Assembly (NCBI GenBank): GCA_002371135.1
Contig: DFGB01000048.1
Span: 7,009-36,267 of the forward strand
Source: Verrucomicrobia bacterium UBA3761
Lineage (GTDB): Bacteria > Verrucomicrobiota > Kiritimatiellia > RFP12 > UBA1067
Direction of reading: 5' to 3'
Length of the DNA: 29,259 nucleotides
In this document: piece after piece, positions 6,601 through 15,756 of the stretch
Position numbering within the stretch: the first letter of the stretch is position 1
Layout: each line of letters starts with the position of its first letter
Program-made: the position numbers and the translations under genes
The notes under the pieces: model-generated
The model's input: only the letters and a program-made list of their open reading frames with translations
What the model was told of the DNA's origin: nothing
Database searches by the model: none

Positions 6601-7989
6601 ATGGAAAGACCGTTGATGCTGGCAACTGCGATTCTGGTGGCGGCGTTCGGCCGCGCCGAGACCGTCACGGCGCCCGAAGCGCCGTTCGAGATGCCCGCGA
6701 TTTCAATCTGGCAGACGCCGGAGCGTGATTTTTCAATCGCAGACTACGGCGCCGTCGAAGGGGGCGGGGAGAAGTGCACCGCGGCCTTCGCGGCGGCGAT
6801 CGACGCATGCTGCAAGGCCGGAGGCGGGCGCGTCGTCGTCCCTGCGGGCGTGTGGTCCGCGGGGCCGATACATCTCAAGAGCAATGTGCGCCTCCACCTC
6901 GCCGAAGGCGCGAAGATCGTATTCTCGGACGATCCGGCCGATTATCTGCCAGCCGTCCGCACCACGTGGGAAGGCGTGGAACTTTTGAACTACTCCCCGC
7001 TCGTATACGCATACGGCTGCACGAACGTCGCCATCACCGGCAAGGGCGAACTTGCGCCGAAGATGGGCGTCTGGAAAACCTGGTTCACGCGTCCGCCTGC
7101 GCACATGGCGTTCACCGAGGCGCTCTACGACTGGTGTTCGCGAGTCGCGCCGATGGAAGAGCGCGACGCGACCAAAATGCCGGGCTCGAATGCGCGGCCC
7201 CATCTCATCCAGTTCAACCGCTGCAAGAACATCCTCCTCGACGGCTTCGCAATCCGCGAATCGCCGTTCTGGACGATCCATCTCTACCATTCCGAGGATG
7301 CGGTTCTCCGCCGTCTCGACGTTTTCGCCCACGGGCACAACAACGACGGCGTCGACGTGGACATGACCAGGAACGTCATAATCGAGAACTGCCGCTTCGA
7401 CCAGGGCGACGACGCCGTCGTGCTCAAGGCCGGGCGAAATCAGGACGCCTGGGCGCTCGACCGGCCGACGGAAAATGTCGTCGTCAGGAATTGCGAGGTG
7501 GTCGACGGACACGTGCTTCTCGGCGTGGGAAGCGAACTTTCCGGCGGCGTCAGGAACGTATACATGCACGATTGCAGGATGACGGGCAACGCATTGAACG
7601 TCTTCTACACGAAGACCAACGAGCGCAGGGGAGGCGTCGTCGAAAACATCTACATGAAAGACTGCGAAGTCGTCGCGACCGGCAAGCGCATGCCTAACGC
7701 CGTCGTAGGCGTCGAGACGGACGTCCTGTACCAGTGGCGCAATTTCCCGACCCATGAAGTGCGCGTGACGAAAATCCGCAACCTCGTCGCGGAAAACGTG
7801 AAGGTCAATTCCGCGAATCATCTTTTGGCGATACATGGCGACGGGCGCGAGCCGGTGGATGGCGTCACCCTCAAGAATATCACTTGCGAGAAGGTTCTGA
7901 AGAGCAAGATTGAAGTGATGAATGCGAAGAACGTGACGATGGACGGCGTGGAAATTCCTTCGCGCCCGGGCAAGGCTCCAAGCAAATGA
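6601..7989 (+). CDS. Secreted glycoside hydrolase family 28 (polygalacturonase-type)
   Basis: This 462-residue protein starts with a likely signal peptide (basic start, hydrophobic MLATAILVAAF, then a small-residue site near RAE). The right-handed beta-helix entry IADYGAVEGGG.KCTAAFAAAIDAC is the usual N-terminal segment of bacterial GH28. Active-site motifs follow: NNDGVDVD (247-254), QGDDA (268-272), GHVLLGVGSE (303-312) and a variant YTKTNERRGG where fungal enzymes have R-I-K. It probably trims pectin or rhamnogalacturonan oligomers from the non-reducing end outside the cytoplasm; the exact substrate cannot be read from sequence. Its stop overlaps the next start (ATGA at 7986). Confidence 0.87.
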   Translation: MERPLMLATAILVAAFGRAETVTAPEAPFEMPAISIWQTPERDFSIADYGAVEGGGEKCTAAFAAAIDACCKAGGGRVVVPAGVWSAGPIHLKSNVRLHLAEGAKIVFSDDPADYLPAVRTTWEGVELLNYSPLVYAYGCTNVAITGKGELAPKMGVWKTWFTRPPAHMAFTEALYDWCSRVAPMEERDATKMPGSNARPHLIQFNRCKNILLDGFAIRESPFWTIHLYHSEDAVLRRLDVFAHGHNNDGVDVDMTRNVIIENCRFDQGDDAVVLKAGRNQDAWALDRPTENVVVRNCEVVDGHVLLGVGSELSGGVRNVYMHDCRMTGNALNVFYTKTNERRGGVVENIYMKDCEVVATGKRMPNAVVGVETDVLYQWRNFPTHEVRVTKIRNLVAENVKVNSANHLLAIHGDGREPVDGVTLKNITCEKVLKSKIEVMNAKNVTMDGVEIPSRPGKAPSK

Positions 7990-8648
7990 CGGCGGATATG
8001 ACGATAGAAGGGATGGTAGAGTTGTTGAAGGGCGGCGCGCGCGCGGTGCTGATGATGCGCCACGCCCAGCGGCCGCACATCGACCCGGAAGACACGACTT
8101 TCGGGGCGAACCTGCCCATAACGGAAGCGGGCGCGCTTGCGGCACGAAGCGTCGGCGCGCGGTTGAAGGGCGCCGCTGAATCCGTCGCGTTCATGTCGAG
8201 CCCGCTCTACCGCACTCGTCTCACCGCGGCAAATGTCGCAATCGGCATGGGCGTCGAAGAGGCGTGGAATCTGGATACAATCCCCGTCGCGCCGGAACTC
8301 GGCAATTCGAGTTTCTACTTCGCGGACCAGAACAGGGTTTGGCAGACATTCCGGGACGGCGGCTTCTACGAGCACGTGTTCAAATACATTCGCGAAAAGC
8401 GCATGGACGGCTTTGCTCAGCTCGATGATGCGACGGACCGTCTCGAAGAATTCGTCCTCGCGCACGCGAATGCGCAGCTTTCCATATTCACGACGCACGA
8501 TCTCTACAATGCGGCATTCCTCTCCGCGCGCGGCGCCGCGCCGGAATGGACGGTCGAGAACTGGGTGGGGTTTCTCGATTCCGCCGCAATCATCCTCCAC
8601 CCCGGCGGCCGCAGAGAATATGCTCTCGTAAGAAGCAGCGAGGTTTGA
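7986..8648 (+). CDS. Histidine phosphatase family protein (phosphoglycerate-mutase-like)
   Basis: The 220-residue protein has the branch 1 signature shortened to MRHAQRP, with nucleophile His26 and Arg25, a second arginine in SSPLYRTR (Arg76), and the late FTTHD motif with His170. It has no signal peptide and is cytoplasmic by appearance. ATG 7986 overlaps the GH28 stop; ATG 7998 is an alternative. It directly abuts coaE with no gap. The substrate is not identifiable: the family covers phosphosugars, cobalamin precursors and phosphoproteins. Confidence 0.82.
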   Translation: MTADMTIEGMVELLKGGARAVLMMRHAQRPHIDPEDTTFGANLPITEAGALAARSVGARLKGAAESVAFMSSPLYRTRLTAANVAIGMGVEEAWNLDTIPVAPELGNSSFYFADQNRVWQTFRDGGFYEHVFKYIREKRMDGFAQLDDATDRLEEFVLAHANAQLSIFTTHDLYNAAFLSARGAAPEWTVENWVGFLDSAAIILHPGGRREYALVRSSEV

Positions 8649-9182
8649 ATGGCGAAACGCATCTGCATAACAGGCTCCATCGCCTGCGGCAAATCGCTGT
8701 TCGCGAAATACCTGAACGAGCTCGGGCTCGAAACGCTCGACGCCGACGACGTCGCGCACGAATTGGTGGCGCCGGAGGAGCGCGAGAGGCTGAGGGCGGT
8801 TGTCTTTCGCGATCCGGCTGCGCGCAAGGAACTCGAGGTGCGGCTGCACCCGCTCATCCGCGCGCGGCTCGACGCCTGGCAGGACGCCGCCCGGGACAAG
8901 CCGAGGGTGGTCGTAATTCCTTTGCTTTTCGAGGTGCATTGGGAAGAAAAATATGATATAATATGCGCTGTCGTCTGCGACGAGACGTTGCAGACGGCGC
9001 GGATGACGGAAAACCGCGGCTACAGTCGCGAAGACGCCCTCTCGCGCCTTGCGGCGCAGATGCCATCCACTCTCAAGGCAGAGAAATCCCATTACACGGT
9101 CCGCAACGACGGAACCACAGAAGAATTGAAGACTGCCGCGCGCGACTTCGTGCGCTGGCTAAAAGAACAGGAAGCAATATGA
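8649..9182 (+). CDS. coaE: Dephospho-CoA kinase CoaE, with a short lid region
   Basis: CoaE phosphorylates dephospho-CoA at the ribose 3'-OH, the last step of CoA synthesis. The P-loop GSIACGKS is at 9-16, DADDVAHELV follows as in the family, then HPLIRARL and VVVIPLLFE. At 177 residues it is about 20-25 shorter than typical CoaE: the segment between the DAD helix and the HPLI motif, normally carrying FG..vl..dG.ldR, is missing, with VAPEERERLRAVVF joining directly. The rest is collinear. The stop overlaps the rho start (ATGA at 9179). Confidence 0.88.
   Translation: MAKRICITGSIACGKSLFAKYLNELGLETLDADDVAHELVAPEERERLRAVVFRDPAARKELEVRLHPLIRARLDAWQDAARDKPRVVVIPLLFEVHWEEKYDIICAVVCDETLQTARMTENRGYSREDALSRLAAQMPSTLKAEKSHYTVRNDGTTEELKTAARDFVRWLKEQEAI
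8954..8962 (+). promoter_or_regulatory. Possible internal extended -10 promoter ahead of rho
   Basis: Inside coaE the 9-mer TGATATAAT matches those of the tRNA promoter (270-278) and the KS-gene promoter (19862-19870). The 19 bases 8953-8971 match 269-287 in 18 positions. It lies about 215 bp before rho. Caution: GATATAATA simply encodes Asp-Ile-Ile and also occurs in the uvrA start region, and no good -35 box is placed correctly. Confidence 0.25.
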
Positions 9183-10792
9183 GCGAAGAATTCGATATAT
9201 TCGCAGCCGCGGTCAAACCTGCGCAGCCGCAAAAGCCGTCCGAGCGTCCGCACGATGTCCCGCGCGCCGACAAGCCGCGCGACGACAAGTCTGCGAATCG
9301 CGAGCAGAATGCGCCCAAGAAAAACAATTTCCGCCGCGAGAAGGATAAATCGCAGATGCGTGATCGCCGCCGCGACAAGCAGAACGCTTCGCCGATTCGC
9401 GGCGAGAACGGGACGGAATCCGTGAACCCGCTCCTGAACGCCCGCCTGCCGCAAAGCGAGGACGAAAAGAGCGAGCAGTCCCAGCCCAATTTCCACCGCG
9501 ATCCATCCCTGCCGGAATACCGCCTTGCCGACATCCAGACCTGGACGTCGCCGCAGATTGTCGATGAGATGATGCCAAACGCCGACCCCGAGGAGCTCGG
9601 CGGCTACAGGAAGCACGAACTCATCTTCGCCGCGATTCGCCAGTACATCGCCTCCGGTGGCGCGGTCCTCGCGAGCGGATGCCTTGAAATCATGCGAGAG
9701 GGGCATGGGTTCCTGCGGTCCTCGAAGAACAACTTCCTCGCCTGCCCCGAGGACGTGTTCGTCACCCAGCAGCAGATCCGCCGCTACGCCCTCAGGACCG
9801 GCGACGAAATCGAGGGACCGATCCGCGAGGCTCGCGACCGCGACCGCTTCTTCTGCCTCGGCAACGTGAATACGGTGAACGGCAAGGAGCCGTCTGTCGC
9901 CGCGCGCGTCGTCCATTTCGAAAACCTCACCCCGACTTTCCCCACGCGCAGAATCGTGCTGGAGACGGCGGCGAGCGAATATTCGACGCGCGTCGTCGAT
10001 ATGTTCACGCCGATCGGGTTCGGCCAACGCGGCTTGATCGTAGCGCCGCCGCGCGTCGGCAAGACCGTCCTCCTTCAGAAAATCGCCAATGCCATCACCA
10101 CCAACCACCCGGCGGCGAAGTTGATCATCCTCCTCGTAGACGAACGTCCCGAGGAAGTGACTGACATGCAGCGCAATACGAAAGCGCTCGTCCTTTCTTC
10201 GACTTTCGACGAAGAGCCGCAGCACCACGTGAACGTCGCCGACATGGTCATCGAGATGTCGAAGCGTCAAGCAGAGAACGGCAAGGATGTGATCATCCTT
10301 TTGGACTCCATTACGCGTCTTGCGCGCGCCTACAATACCGTCCAGCCGCATTCCGGCAAGATTCTGACAGGCGGCGTCGACGCGCTCGCCCTGCACAGGC
10401 CCAAGCGCTTCTTCGGAGCCGCGCGCAATATCGAGAACGGCGGCTCTCTCACCATTCTCGCAACCGCCCTCATCGACACCGGCTCGCGCATGGATGAAGT
10501 CATTTTCGAAGAGTTCAAGGGTACCGGCAACATGGAACTCGTCCTCGACCGCTCCCTCGCCGACAAGCGCATCTTCCCGGCGATCGACGTGGGCAAGTCC
10601 GGCACGCGCAAGGAAGATCTCCTCCTCGATCCTCTGGAACTCGAAAAAACCTGGGGGCTGAGGCGCGTCCTCGCCGAGGCAGGCCCGGAGCGTGCTATGA
10701 AGTCCCTACTCAATTCTCTCAAGAAAACAAAGTCAAATCCTGAATTCCTCCTCGCCCTCGACCTCAAACGCGTCGTGAAGACTGACGAGTGA
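9179..10792 (+). CDS. rho: Transcription termination factor Rho
   Basis: Rho is the hexameric RNA-dependent helicase that ends transcription. From ATG 9179 it has 537 residues. The first 100 or so are low-complexity and rich in Lys, Arg, Asp, Gln and Asn, a disordered insertion of the kind known in several phyla. Next come the small helical domain (YRKHELIFAAI) and the OB-fold RNA site GHGFLRSSKNNFLACPEDVFV. The ATPase core has Walker A PPRVGKT (290-296, family PPKAGKT), VDERPEEVTDM, Walker B IILLDSITRLARAYN and the R-loop/secondary-site region GKILTGGVD. The start overlaps the coaE stop; longer in-frame extensions read coaE out of frame. Confidence 0.95.
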   Translation: MSEEFDIFAAAVKPAQPQKPSERPHDVPRADKPRDDKSANREQNAPKKNNFRREKDKSQMRDRRRDKQNASPIRGENGTESVNPLLNARLPQSEDEKSEQSQPNFHRDPSLPEYRLADIQTWTSPQIVDEMMPNADPEELGGYRKHELIFAAIRQYIASGGAVLASGCLEIMREGHGFLRSSKNNFLACPEDVFVTQQQIRRYALRTGDEIEGPIREARDRDRFFCLGNVNTVNGKEPSVAARVVHFENLTPTFPTRRIVLETAASEYSTRVVDMFTPIGFGQRGLIVAPPRVGKTVLLQKIANAITTNHPAAKLIILLVDERPEEVTDMQRNTKALVLSSTFDEEPQHHVNVADMVIEMSKRQAENGKDVIILLDSITRLARAYNTVQPHSGKILTGGVDALALHRPKRFFGAARNIENGGSLTILATALIDTGSRMDEVIFEEFKGTGNMELVLDRSLADKRIFPAIDVGKSGTRKEDLLLDPLELEKTWGLRRVLAEAGPERAMKSLLNSLKKTKSNPEFLLALDLKRVVKTDE

Positions 10793-10800
10793 AAAAGAGA

Positions 10801-11045
10801 TTCTTTATTTACGATTTACGATTTTACGATTTTCGATTTATTTCACGCCTTCCTTTTTAACACAGAGTCACAGAGTCACAGAGATGCACAGAGGCCCCGG
10901 GCGCAAATCGAAAAATCGAAAAAATTCTCTGTGTTCCTCTGTTCCTCTGTGCCTCTGGTTAAAAAGGGATGCAGAGAGCGCAAATCGCAAATCGTAAATC
11001 GTAAATCTCAAATCGTAAATCGTAAATCGAAAAATCGAAAAATAA
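10801..11045. repeat. Nested palindromic element, upstream copy flanking the giant repeat-protein gene
   Basis: The 268-bp gap after rho holds a two-layer inverted repeat. The outer layer is ACGATTT words (10808-10839) mirrored by AAATCGT words (10982-11039). The inner layer is TTTTTAACACAGAG with four CACAGAG units (10855-10893) mirrored by four CTCTG units ending in GGTTAAAAA (10926-10965). The core has CCCCGGGCGC and AAATCGAAAA. It is collinear with 15757-15955, differing mainly in unit number. No clean T-tailed terminator is seen, though the inner stem could act on rho mRNA. Confidence 0.85.
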
Positions 11046-11060
11046 AAAAGGCGGTGCGTT

Positions 11061-14000
11061 ATGAGAAAATCGCTCTGTATTCTGTTTGCGTTTGCGGCAT
11101 GCGTTGCGATGGCGGCGACGCAGCGGGTGACAATCAGCGCGTATCGGGTCGGCGAAGACGCGGCGTTGAAAAAGGAAGGGCTTTCAGAACGTGTCAGCCC
11201 GACTCTCGCCTACGTCAGCGATAAAATCTCGAGAACAACGACGAATGAATGCGAATTCGCCGTCGTCCCGCCGACCGGCGAGAGATTCGCCCGATGGGTC
11301 CAATTCATCGGCGTGAATCCAATTGCCAACGCGGCTGCAATGACTTTCAATTCCGCGGCGCATGGCACGACGAACGAAGTCGCCGACGCTGCGACCAGTT
11401 TCGTCTGGACGCAGAAGAACGGGACGAGCCCGGTGTACATCATTGTCGATTTCGACTACGTAGTCTATTCCCTCGACTACGACGCGAACGGCGGCACGGG
11501 TTCGCTTCAAGGCGAAAGCCAATCCTACACCAACGCCTTCAATCTCGCCACCGCTTCCGGTGTTCTCTCCAGGACGGGTTATTCGTTTGCAGGCTGGACC
11601 AACGCCTATGTCACGGCTGCGCTTGCCGACGGTGCGCTTGTCTCTGGCGAGACGTTCGGCGTAGACTGCACGAACGATGCTGTCACGCTCCATGCCGTCT
11701 GGGAGCCGGAGACTTACACCGTCACGTTCGATCCCGGCGAGGGAACTCTCGAGGGCGGCGCGATGCTGGACGTCGTATACGACGCCGCGTATCCCGCGCT
11801 GCCCGTTCCGGCGCGCCAGGGGTATCGCTTTGCAAACTGGTATTATACAAGCGGCGAGGAGGAAATTGCGTTGGCCGAAGGCGACAAGGTCGCAATCGCG
11901 CAGGATGCGACGTTCCATGCAAAGTGGGTCGAACAGGTCACGGCTTCGTTCAAAGACGACAAGACGTCTGCGATTTTCGCCACCGTCTCCGTCGACAAAG
12001 GCGTGAAGGTCGCTGAAGCGCCAACGGCGCCTTCGCATACAGGCTATCGCTTCGACAAATGGTCCCCGGCGATAGAAGCGATTGCCGTCGATACGACCTA
12101 CACCGCGATTTACGCAGCCAACACGTATACGGTCGTATTCAACGCGGCCGACGGGTCCGGCAATTCCACATCGCAGGCGTTTACATACGACGCAGGTGAA
12201 ACAGCGCTGAACAGCGTTCCGTTTGCGCGCGAGGGGTATGTGTTTGCGGGCTGGCTTGACGAGGCCACGGGCAGCGTCTACAGCGACGGGCAGAAGGTGA
12301 GCAATCTCGCGAGCGAGGGAACGTTCAATCTTTACGCAATTTGGGAGCCGATTGAATATTCCATAACGTTTGCCGCGAACGGCGGCGCAGGGGAAATGGA
12401 CGACTTGACCGGCATCGAGTATGACGCCGTCACCCGGCTTCCCTCGTGCTCCTTCTCTCTCGACAATTACGATTTCGCATACTGGACGACGCCTGAAGGG
12501 CTCATATACGACGATGAATCCGACGTCCTGAATCTCACGAACGAAGAAGCGACAATCGTATTTACGGCAAACTGGACTGCGCAGGTTTCCGATCTTTCCA
12601 AGGCGATGCATTGCGCCGTGCTGAGTTGGGTGAACGATGGCGTCGACGAGACGTCGCTTTGGGTCCCTGCATACGGCGAGGGGCTTGGGTACAAGGGAAG
12701 CGGCTCCGAGTCGCAGGTCGCGAATTCGAATTCGAGTTGGGCGTTTATGTCGGTCAAGTCGTTCCCGACGACTGGCAAAGTGACATTCTGGTGGAAGAGC
12801 GCGGCCACTGGCGGCGGCGGCGCGCCGGCGCTCAAGGTGGAATGCAACGGCGAGGCCGCCATTGAAGTCGAGGCTGTGGAAACGGACGGAGATTGGAACA
12901 AGGGCGAGGTCTGCATTTCCGACGCGACGAAAGAGATGGTGTTCGAGACCAACGAGGCGGGCGTCATCAGCATCGATCAAGTTTTGTGGACGCCGGACGA
13001 TACTCCCGTGACACCTACTTCGAAATATAATGTCACCTTCGATGCCAACGGAGGTGAAGGAGGCTGGAGCAAGGCGTGCACCGTCGGGGCCGTCGTCACG
13101 CCGCCCGTCGTCGAGCGCGAGGGGTACGAGTTTGGCGGTTGGACGCCGGAAGTGGCGGCGACGGTGCCTGCATCCAATGTCGTATACACGGCCGTATGGG
13201 GCGTCAACAGCTACCTCGTCACATTCGATGCGGGTGAGGATGGCGAGGGTGGCACGAGCGAAGAACTTGAATACGGCTCTCAAATCGTCGCTCCGACCGT
13301 CACGCGCACCGGATACGATTTCGCGGGCTGGTCGCCGGAAGTCGCCTCCACGGTCCCGGCTTCAAACCTCGTCTATACGGCCGAGTGGAACATCGCCAGC
13401 TACTCGGTGACGTTCGTCCTTGGCAACGGCAAAGACGATGTGACGGGCGAACAGGAATACGCAAGCGCGATTGTCGCGCCGGAGCCTGAGCGCGAGGGCT
13501 GGACTTTCGCAGGCTGGACGCCCGAGGTCGCGGCGACCGTCCCGGCGTCGAATGTCGTCTACACCGCCACATGGAGCGTCAATTCCTACCTCGTCACATT
13601 CGATGCCGGCGAAGGGACGGGCGGCTGGAGCAAGGAGCTTGAATATGCAAGTTCGCTTGCGGCTCCGGCCGTCAAGCGCCCGGGCTACGTTTTTGTAGGC
13701 TGGTATCCCGAAGTTCCTTTGACAGTTCCCGCCGGCGACATTACGTTCACGGCGCAGTGGGAGGCGCTCTCTGGCATCACGTTCACGGCGGAGACTGTCG
13801 CTGCATATGAGGGAGAGAGTCTCGTGGTGGAGGTGATGGGCGGCGGCGAAAAAGCGTCCGGTGTCAAACTTTACGCGATCTACAACACCGCGACCGCGGC
13901 AGACCTCGATCTCAAGAACGTCCTTCTCGACGGCGAGAGCGTCAAGAATTTCAAGTTCCCGTTCCAGCTTTCCTGGGCGGCCGGCGAGAGCGGAGTGCAT

Positions 14001-15749
14001 ACGCTCGAAATTCCACTGAAAGCAGATACGGCTGTAGAAGCGCCGGAATTCTTCACACTTCAGCTTGCCGACGCGACGGGGATGGAATGCGGCGAGTTCG
14101 CAATCCTCACGGCGACAGTCGCCGACGCTTCATACGACGCGCTTGCGGCGAAAATGGACGACGGCACGGCGACACGCGCCGAGACCAACACGTGGACCCG
14201 TCTCCAGCCAAAGGGCGCATACATTCGCGGTCTTGCAATCCCTGCTGACGGCGGCAAGGTGAGCGGCGGCGGTGTCTGCGCAGATGGCAAGAAGGTGACT
14301 CTCAAGGCTGCCGCTTCCAGGCATTTCGTATTTTCCCGTTGGGTGGACGAGGCTGGTGCAGAAGTTGCGACAACGCCCTCGCTTGTGATCGACCGCACAG
14401 CGAAACCAGCCGCGAGCACAAAGACGTCCACGACAATCTCAGACGTCTCGGAGAATGCCACATTCTATGCCGAGTTCACAGGCGATCCTCGCGTCATCAT
14501 CGCCGCCGTCGACTCGGCCGTGGGCTCGACATCCGGCGCAGGACGCTACGTCCCTGGCAAGACAGCCACAGTCCGCGCCACGGCGAAGACAAATTACGTA
14601 TTCTCAGAGTGGCTCGACGCCGATGGCAACCGGCTCACGCAGCAAGCCGCGTATTCTTTTGCCATGCCGGAGGAAGAAGTGGAATTGACGCCTGTATTCG
14701 TGCTTAAGAGCGAAGACGCCGCGTACGGCGTTGTGCTCGAAGTGGCCGGGGCGGAAATGGACGCCGGTGCGACGCCTGCATGGACGAACATGTGCGGTTT
14801 TGCGGTAGACTGGCCGATTGCGACCGACACGCTGAGTGCCGCGACAGTCGCCGTTTCCGGGCTGCCCGCGGGGCTGAAACTCGTCCAGGACAAGGCAACT
14901 AAGACGTATTCCATCGTCGGCGCCCCGACTGCGGCGTCGAAGAGCGGCAAACTTTCCAATGTCAAGATTACCGTTACCACAGCGGCAAGGACGAAAGTCG
15001 TCTACAACTTGACGGTATTCGTGGAGCCGCTTCCTTCCTGGGCTGTTGGCACGTTCAACGGCGCGATGTTCGCCGGCGAGGACGAGACTAGCGTGACGGG
15101 CCTTGTATCGTCGCTGACTGTTTCAGCCGCCGGTAGGATTTCGCTCAAGCTCCCGTCGGGAACGTTCGCCGCGACGTCGTTCGAGACAATCGCGGCAACG
15201 ACATTCCCGGCGCTTGCGGGCCGCAATATCGAGGAAAGCCCGTACGGGCTCTGGAACGAGGGCGAGACGGCGTATGCGTTTGGCGCGAGAGTGGCCGGCA
15301 AGGTCAACAGGGTCGCTGTCACGAACTATATCCAGATCGCCGAAACGCGCATCGCAGCATCGACCGATGAAGGATACGCGACGCGCGGCGAGGCAAGCGG
15401 AGAAGGATGGCGGGCATGGCAGAACTTGTGGAAGGCCGAGCCTTACAAGACTGCGATCAAGACGCTCGGCAAGGCAAAGGCGCTTGAAGTCGAAGACGGC
15501 GTGACGTTGAAATTCGCGACGTCCGGCGCAGTCACGGCGTCGGGCAGGTTCGCCGTCGCGAACCCGCGGACCGGCAAGGCGGGCGTGTATTCCGCCAGTT
15601 GTTCGACGGTGCTCGTCCCGTGCGAAGACGACGCATCTCTCTACCGGGTCTGCGTCGCGTTTCCAGCCAAGGCCGCAAGCGGTTTCGAAGGCTATGGCGC
15701 ATGCTACCTTCTTCGCTGGTCGGGCGGCGTCTTCATCCTTGAAGACTGA
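11061..15749 (+). CDS. Giant secreted protein with InlB B-type (Listeria-Bacteroides) repeats
   Basis: The protein has 1562 residues with an N-terminal signal peptide (MRKSLCILFAFAACVAMAA, probable cut after AMA). About five InlB B-type repeats (YxVTFDANGG...GYxFAGW...YTAxW) span roughly 135-512. A jelly-roll-like segment with WWKSAA follows at roughly 513-643. Four closely similar repeats sharing the core GWTPEVAATVPASNVVYTA lie at roughly 654-900. Then come a Calx-beta-like region (about 905-1020), two GG.V.G..G.Y..G..V.L.A repeats, an Ig-like putative domain ending in VVYNLTVFVEPLP, and a C-terminal beta domain. There is no LPxTG, autotransporter barrel or clear sorting tail. It is likely a surface or secreted adhesion or binding protein. 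An AGGCGG site precedes the ATG. Near-identical repeat elements lie on both sides. Confidence 0.88.
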   Translation: MRKSLCILFAFAACVAMAATQRVTISAYRVGEDAALKKEGLSERVSPTLAYVSDKISRTTTNECEFAVVPPTGERFARWVQFIGVNPIANAAAMTFNSAAHGTTNEVADAATSFVWTQKNGTSPVYIIVDFDYVVYSLDYDANGGTGSLQGESQSYTNAFNLATASGVLSRTGYSFAGWTNAYVTAALADGALVSGETFGVDCTNDAVTLHAVWEPETYTVTFDPGEGTLEGGAMLDVVYDAAYPALPVPARQGYRFANWYYTSGEEEIALAEGDKVAIAQDATFHAKWVEQVTASFKDDKTSAIFATVSVDKGVKVAEAPTAPSHTGYRFDKWSPAIEAIAVDTTYTAIYAANTYTVVFNAADGSGNSTSQAFTYDAGETALNSVPFAREGYVFAGWLDEATGSVYSDGQKVSNLASEGTFNLYAIWEPIEYSITFAANGGAGEMDDLTGIEYDAVTRLPSCSFSLDNYDFAYWTTPEGLIYDDESDVLNLTNEEATIVFTANWTAQVSDLSKAMHCAVLSWVNDGVDETSLWVPAYGEGLGYKGSGSESQVANSNSSWAFMSVKSFPTTGKVTFWWKSAATGGGGAPALKVECNGEAAIEVEAVETDGDWNKGEVCISDATKEMVFETNEAGVISIDQVLWTPDDTPVTPTSKYNVTFDANGGEGGWSKACTVGAVVTPPVVEREGYEFGGWTPEVAATVPASNVVYTAVWGVNSYLVTFDAGEDGEGGTSEELEYGSQIVAPTVTRTGYDFAGWSPEVASTVPASNLVYTAEWNIASYSVTFVLGNGKDDVTGEQEYASAIVAPEPEREGWTFAGWTPEVAATVPASNVVYTATWSVNSYLVTFDAGEGTGGWSKELEYASSLAAPAVKRPGYVFVGWYPEVPLTVPAGDITFTAQWEALSGITFTAETVAAYEGESLVVEVMGGGEKASGVKLYAIYNTATAADLDLKNVLLDGESVKNFKFPFQLSWAAGESGVHTLEIPLKADTAVEAPEFFTLQLADATGMECGEFAILTATVADASYDALAAKMDDGTATRAETNTWTRLQPKGAYIRGLAIPADGGKVSGGGVCADGKKVTLKAAASRHFVFSRWVDEAGAEVATTPSLVIDRTAKPAASTKTSTTISDVSENATFYAEFTGDPRVIIAAVDSAVGSTSGAGRYVPGKTATVRATAKTNYVFSEWLDADGNRLTQQAAYSFAMPEEEVELTPVFVLKSEDAAYGVVLEVAGAEMDAGATPAWTNMCGFAVDWPIATDTLSAATVAVSGLPAGLKLVQDKATKTYSIVGAPTAASKSGKLSNVKITVTTAARTKVVYNLTVFVEPLPSWAVGTFNGAMFAGEDETSVTGLVSSLTVSAAGRISLKLPSGTFAATSFETIAATTFPALAGRNIEESPYGLWNEGETAYAFGARVAGKVNRVAVTNYIQIAETRIAASTDEGYATRGEASGEGWRAWQNLWKAEPYKTAIKTLGKAKALEVEDGVTLKFATSGAVTASGRFAVANPRTGKAGVYSASCSTVLVPCEDDASLYRVCVAFPAKAASGFEGYGACYLLRWSGGVFILED
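13021..13760 (+). repeat. Four tandem in-frame repeats of about 185 bp within the giant protein gene
   Basis: Units begin near 13022, 13209, 13398 and 13584, each encoding one InlB B-type repeat of about 60 residues. Units one and three share the segment encoding GWTPEVAATVPASNVVYTA; units two and four share SYLVTFDAGE. The alternating similarity (1 with 3, 2 with 4) suggests duplication of a two-unit block, or gene conversion among units. Confidence 0.8.
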
Positions 15750-15756
15750 TATTGGG

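Noticed and set aside
8963..9178. Upstream extension of rho
   Set aside because: It reads coaE in the wrong frame; ATG 9179 is coupled to the coaE stop.
10980..11045. CRISPR-like array of AAATCGT words
   Set aside because: Units are 7-8 bp with no spacers and form one arm of a palindrome; no cas genes are present.
11184..13283. Long minus-strand open frame opposite the giant repeat protein
   Set aside because: Antisense shadow with no recognisable motif; the + strand shows a signal peptide and regular InlB-type repeats.
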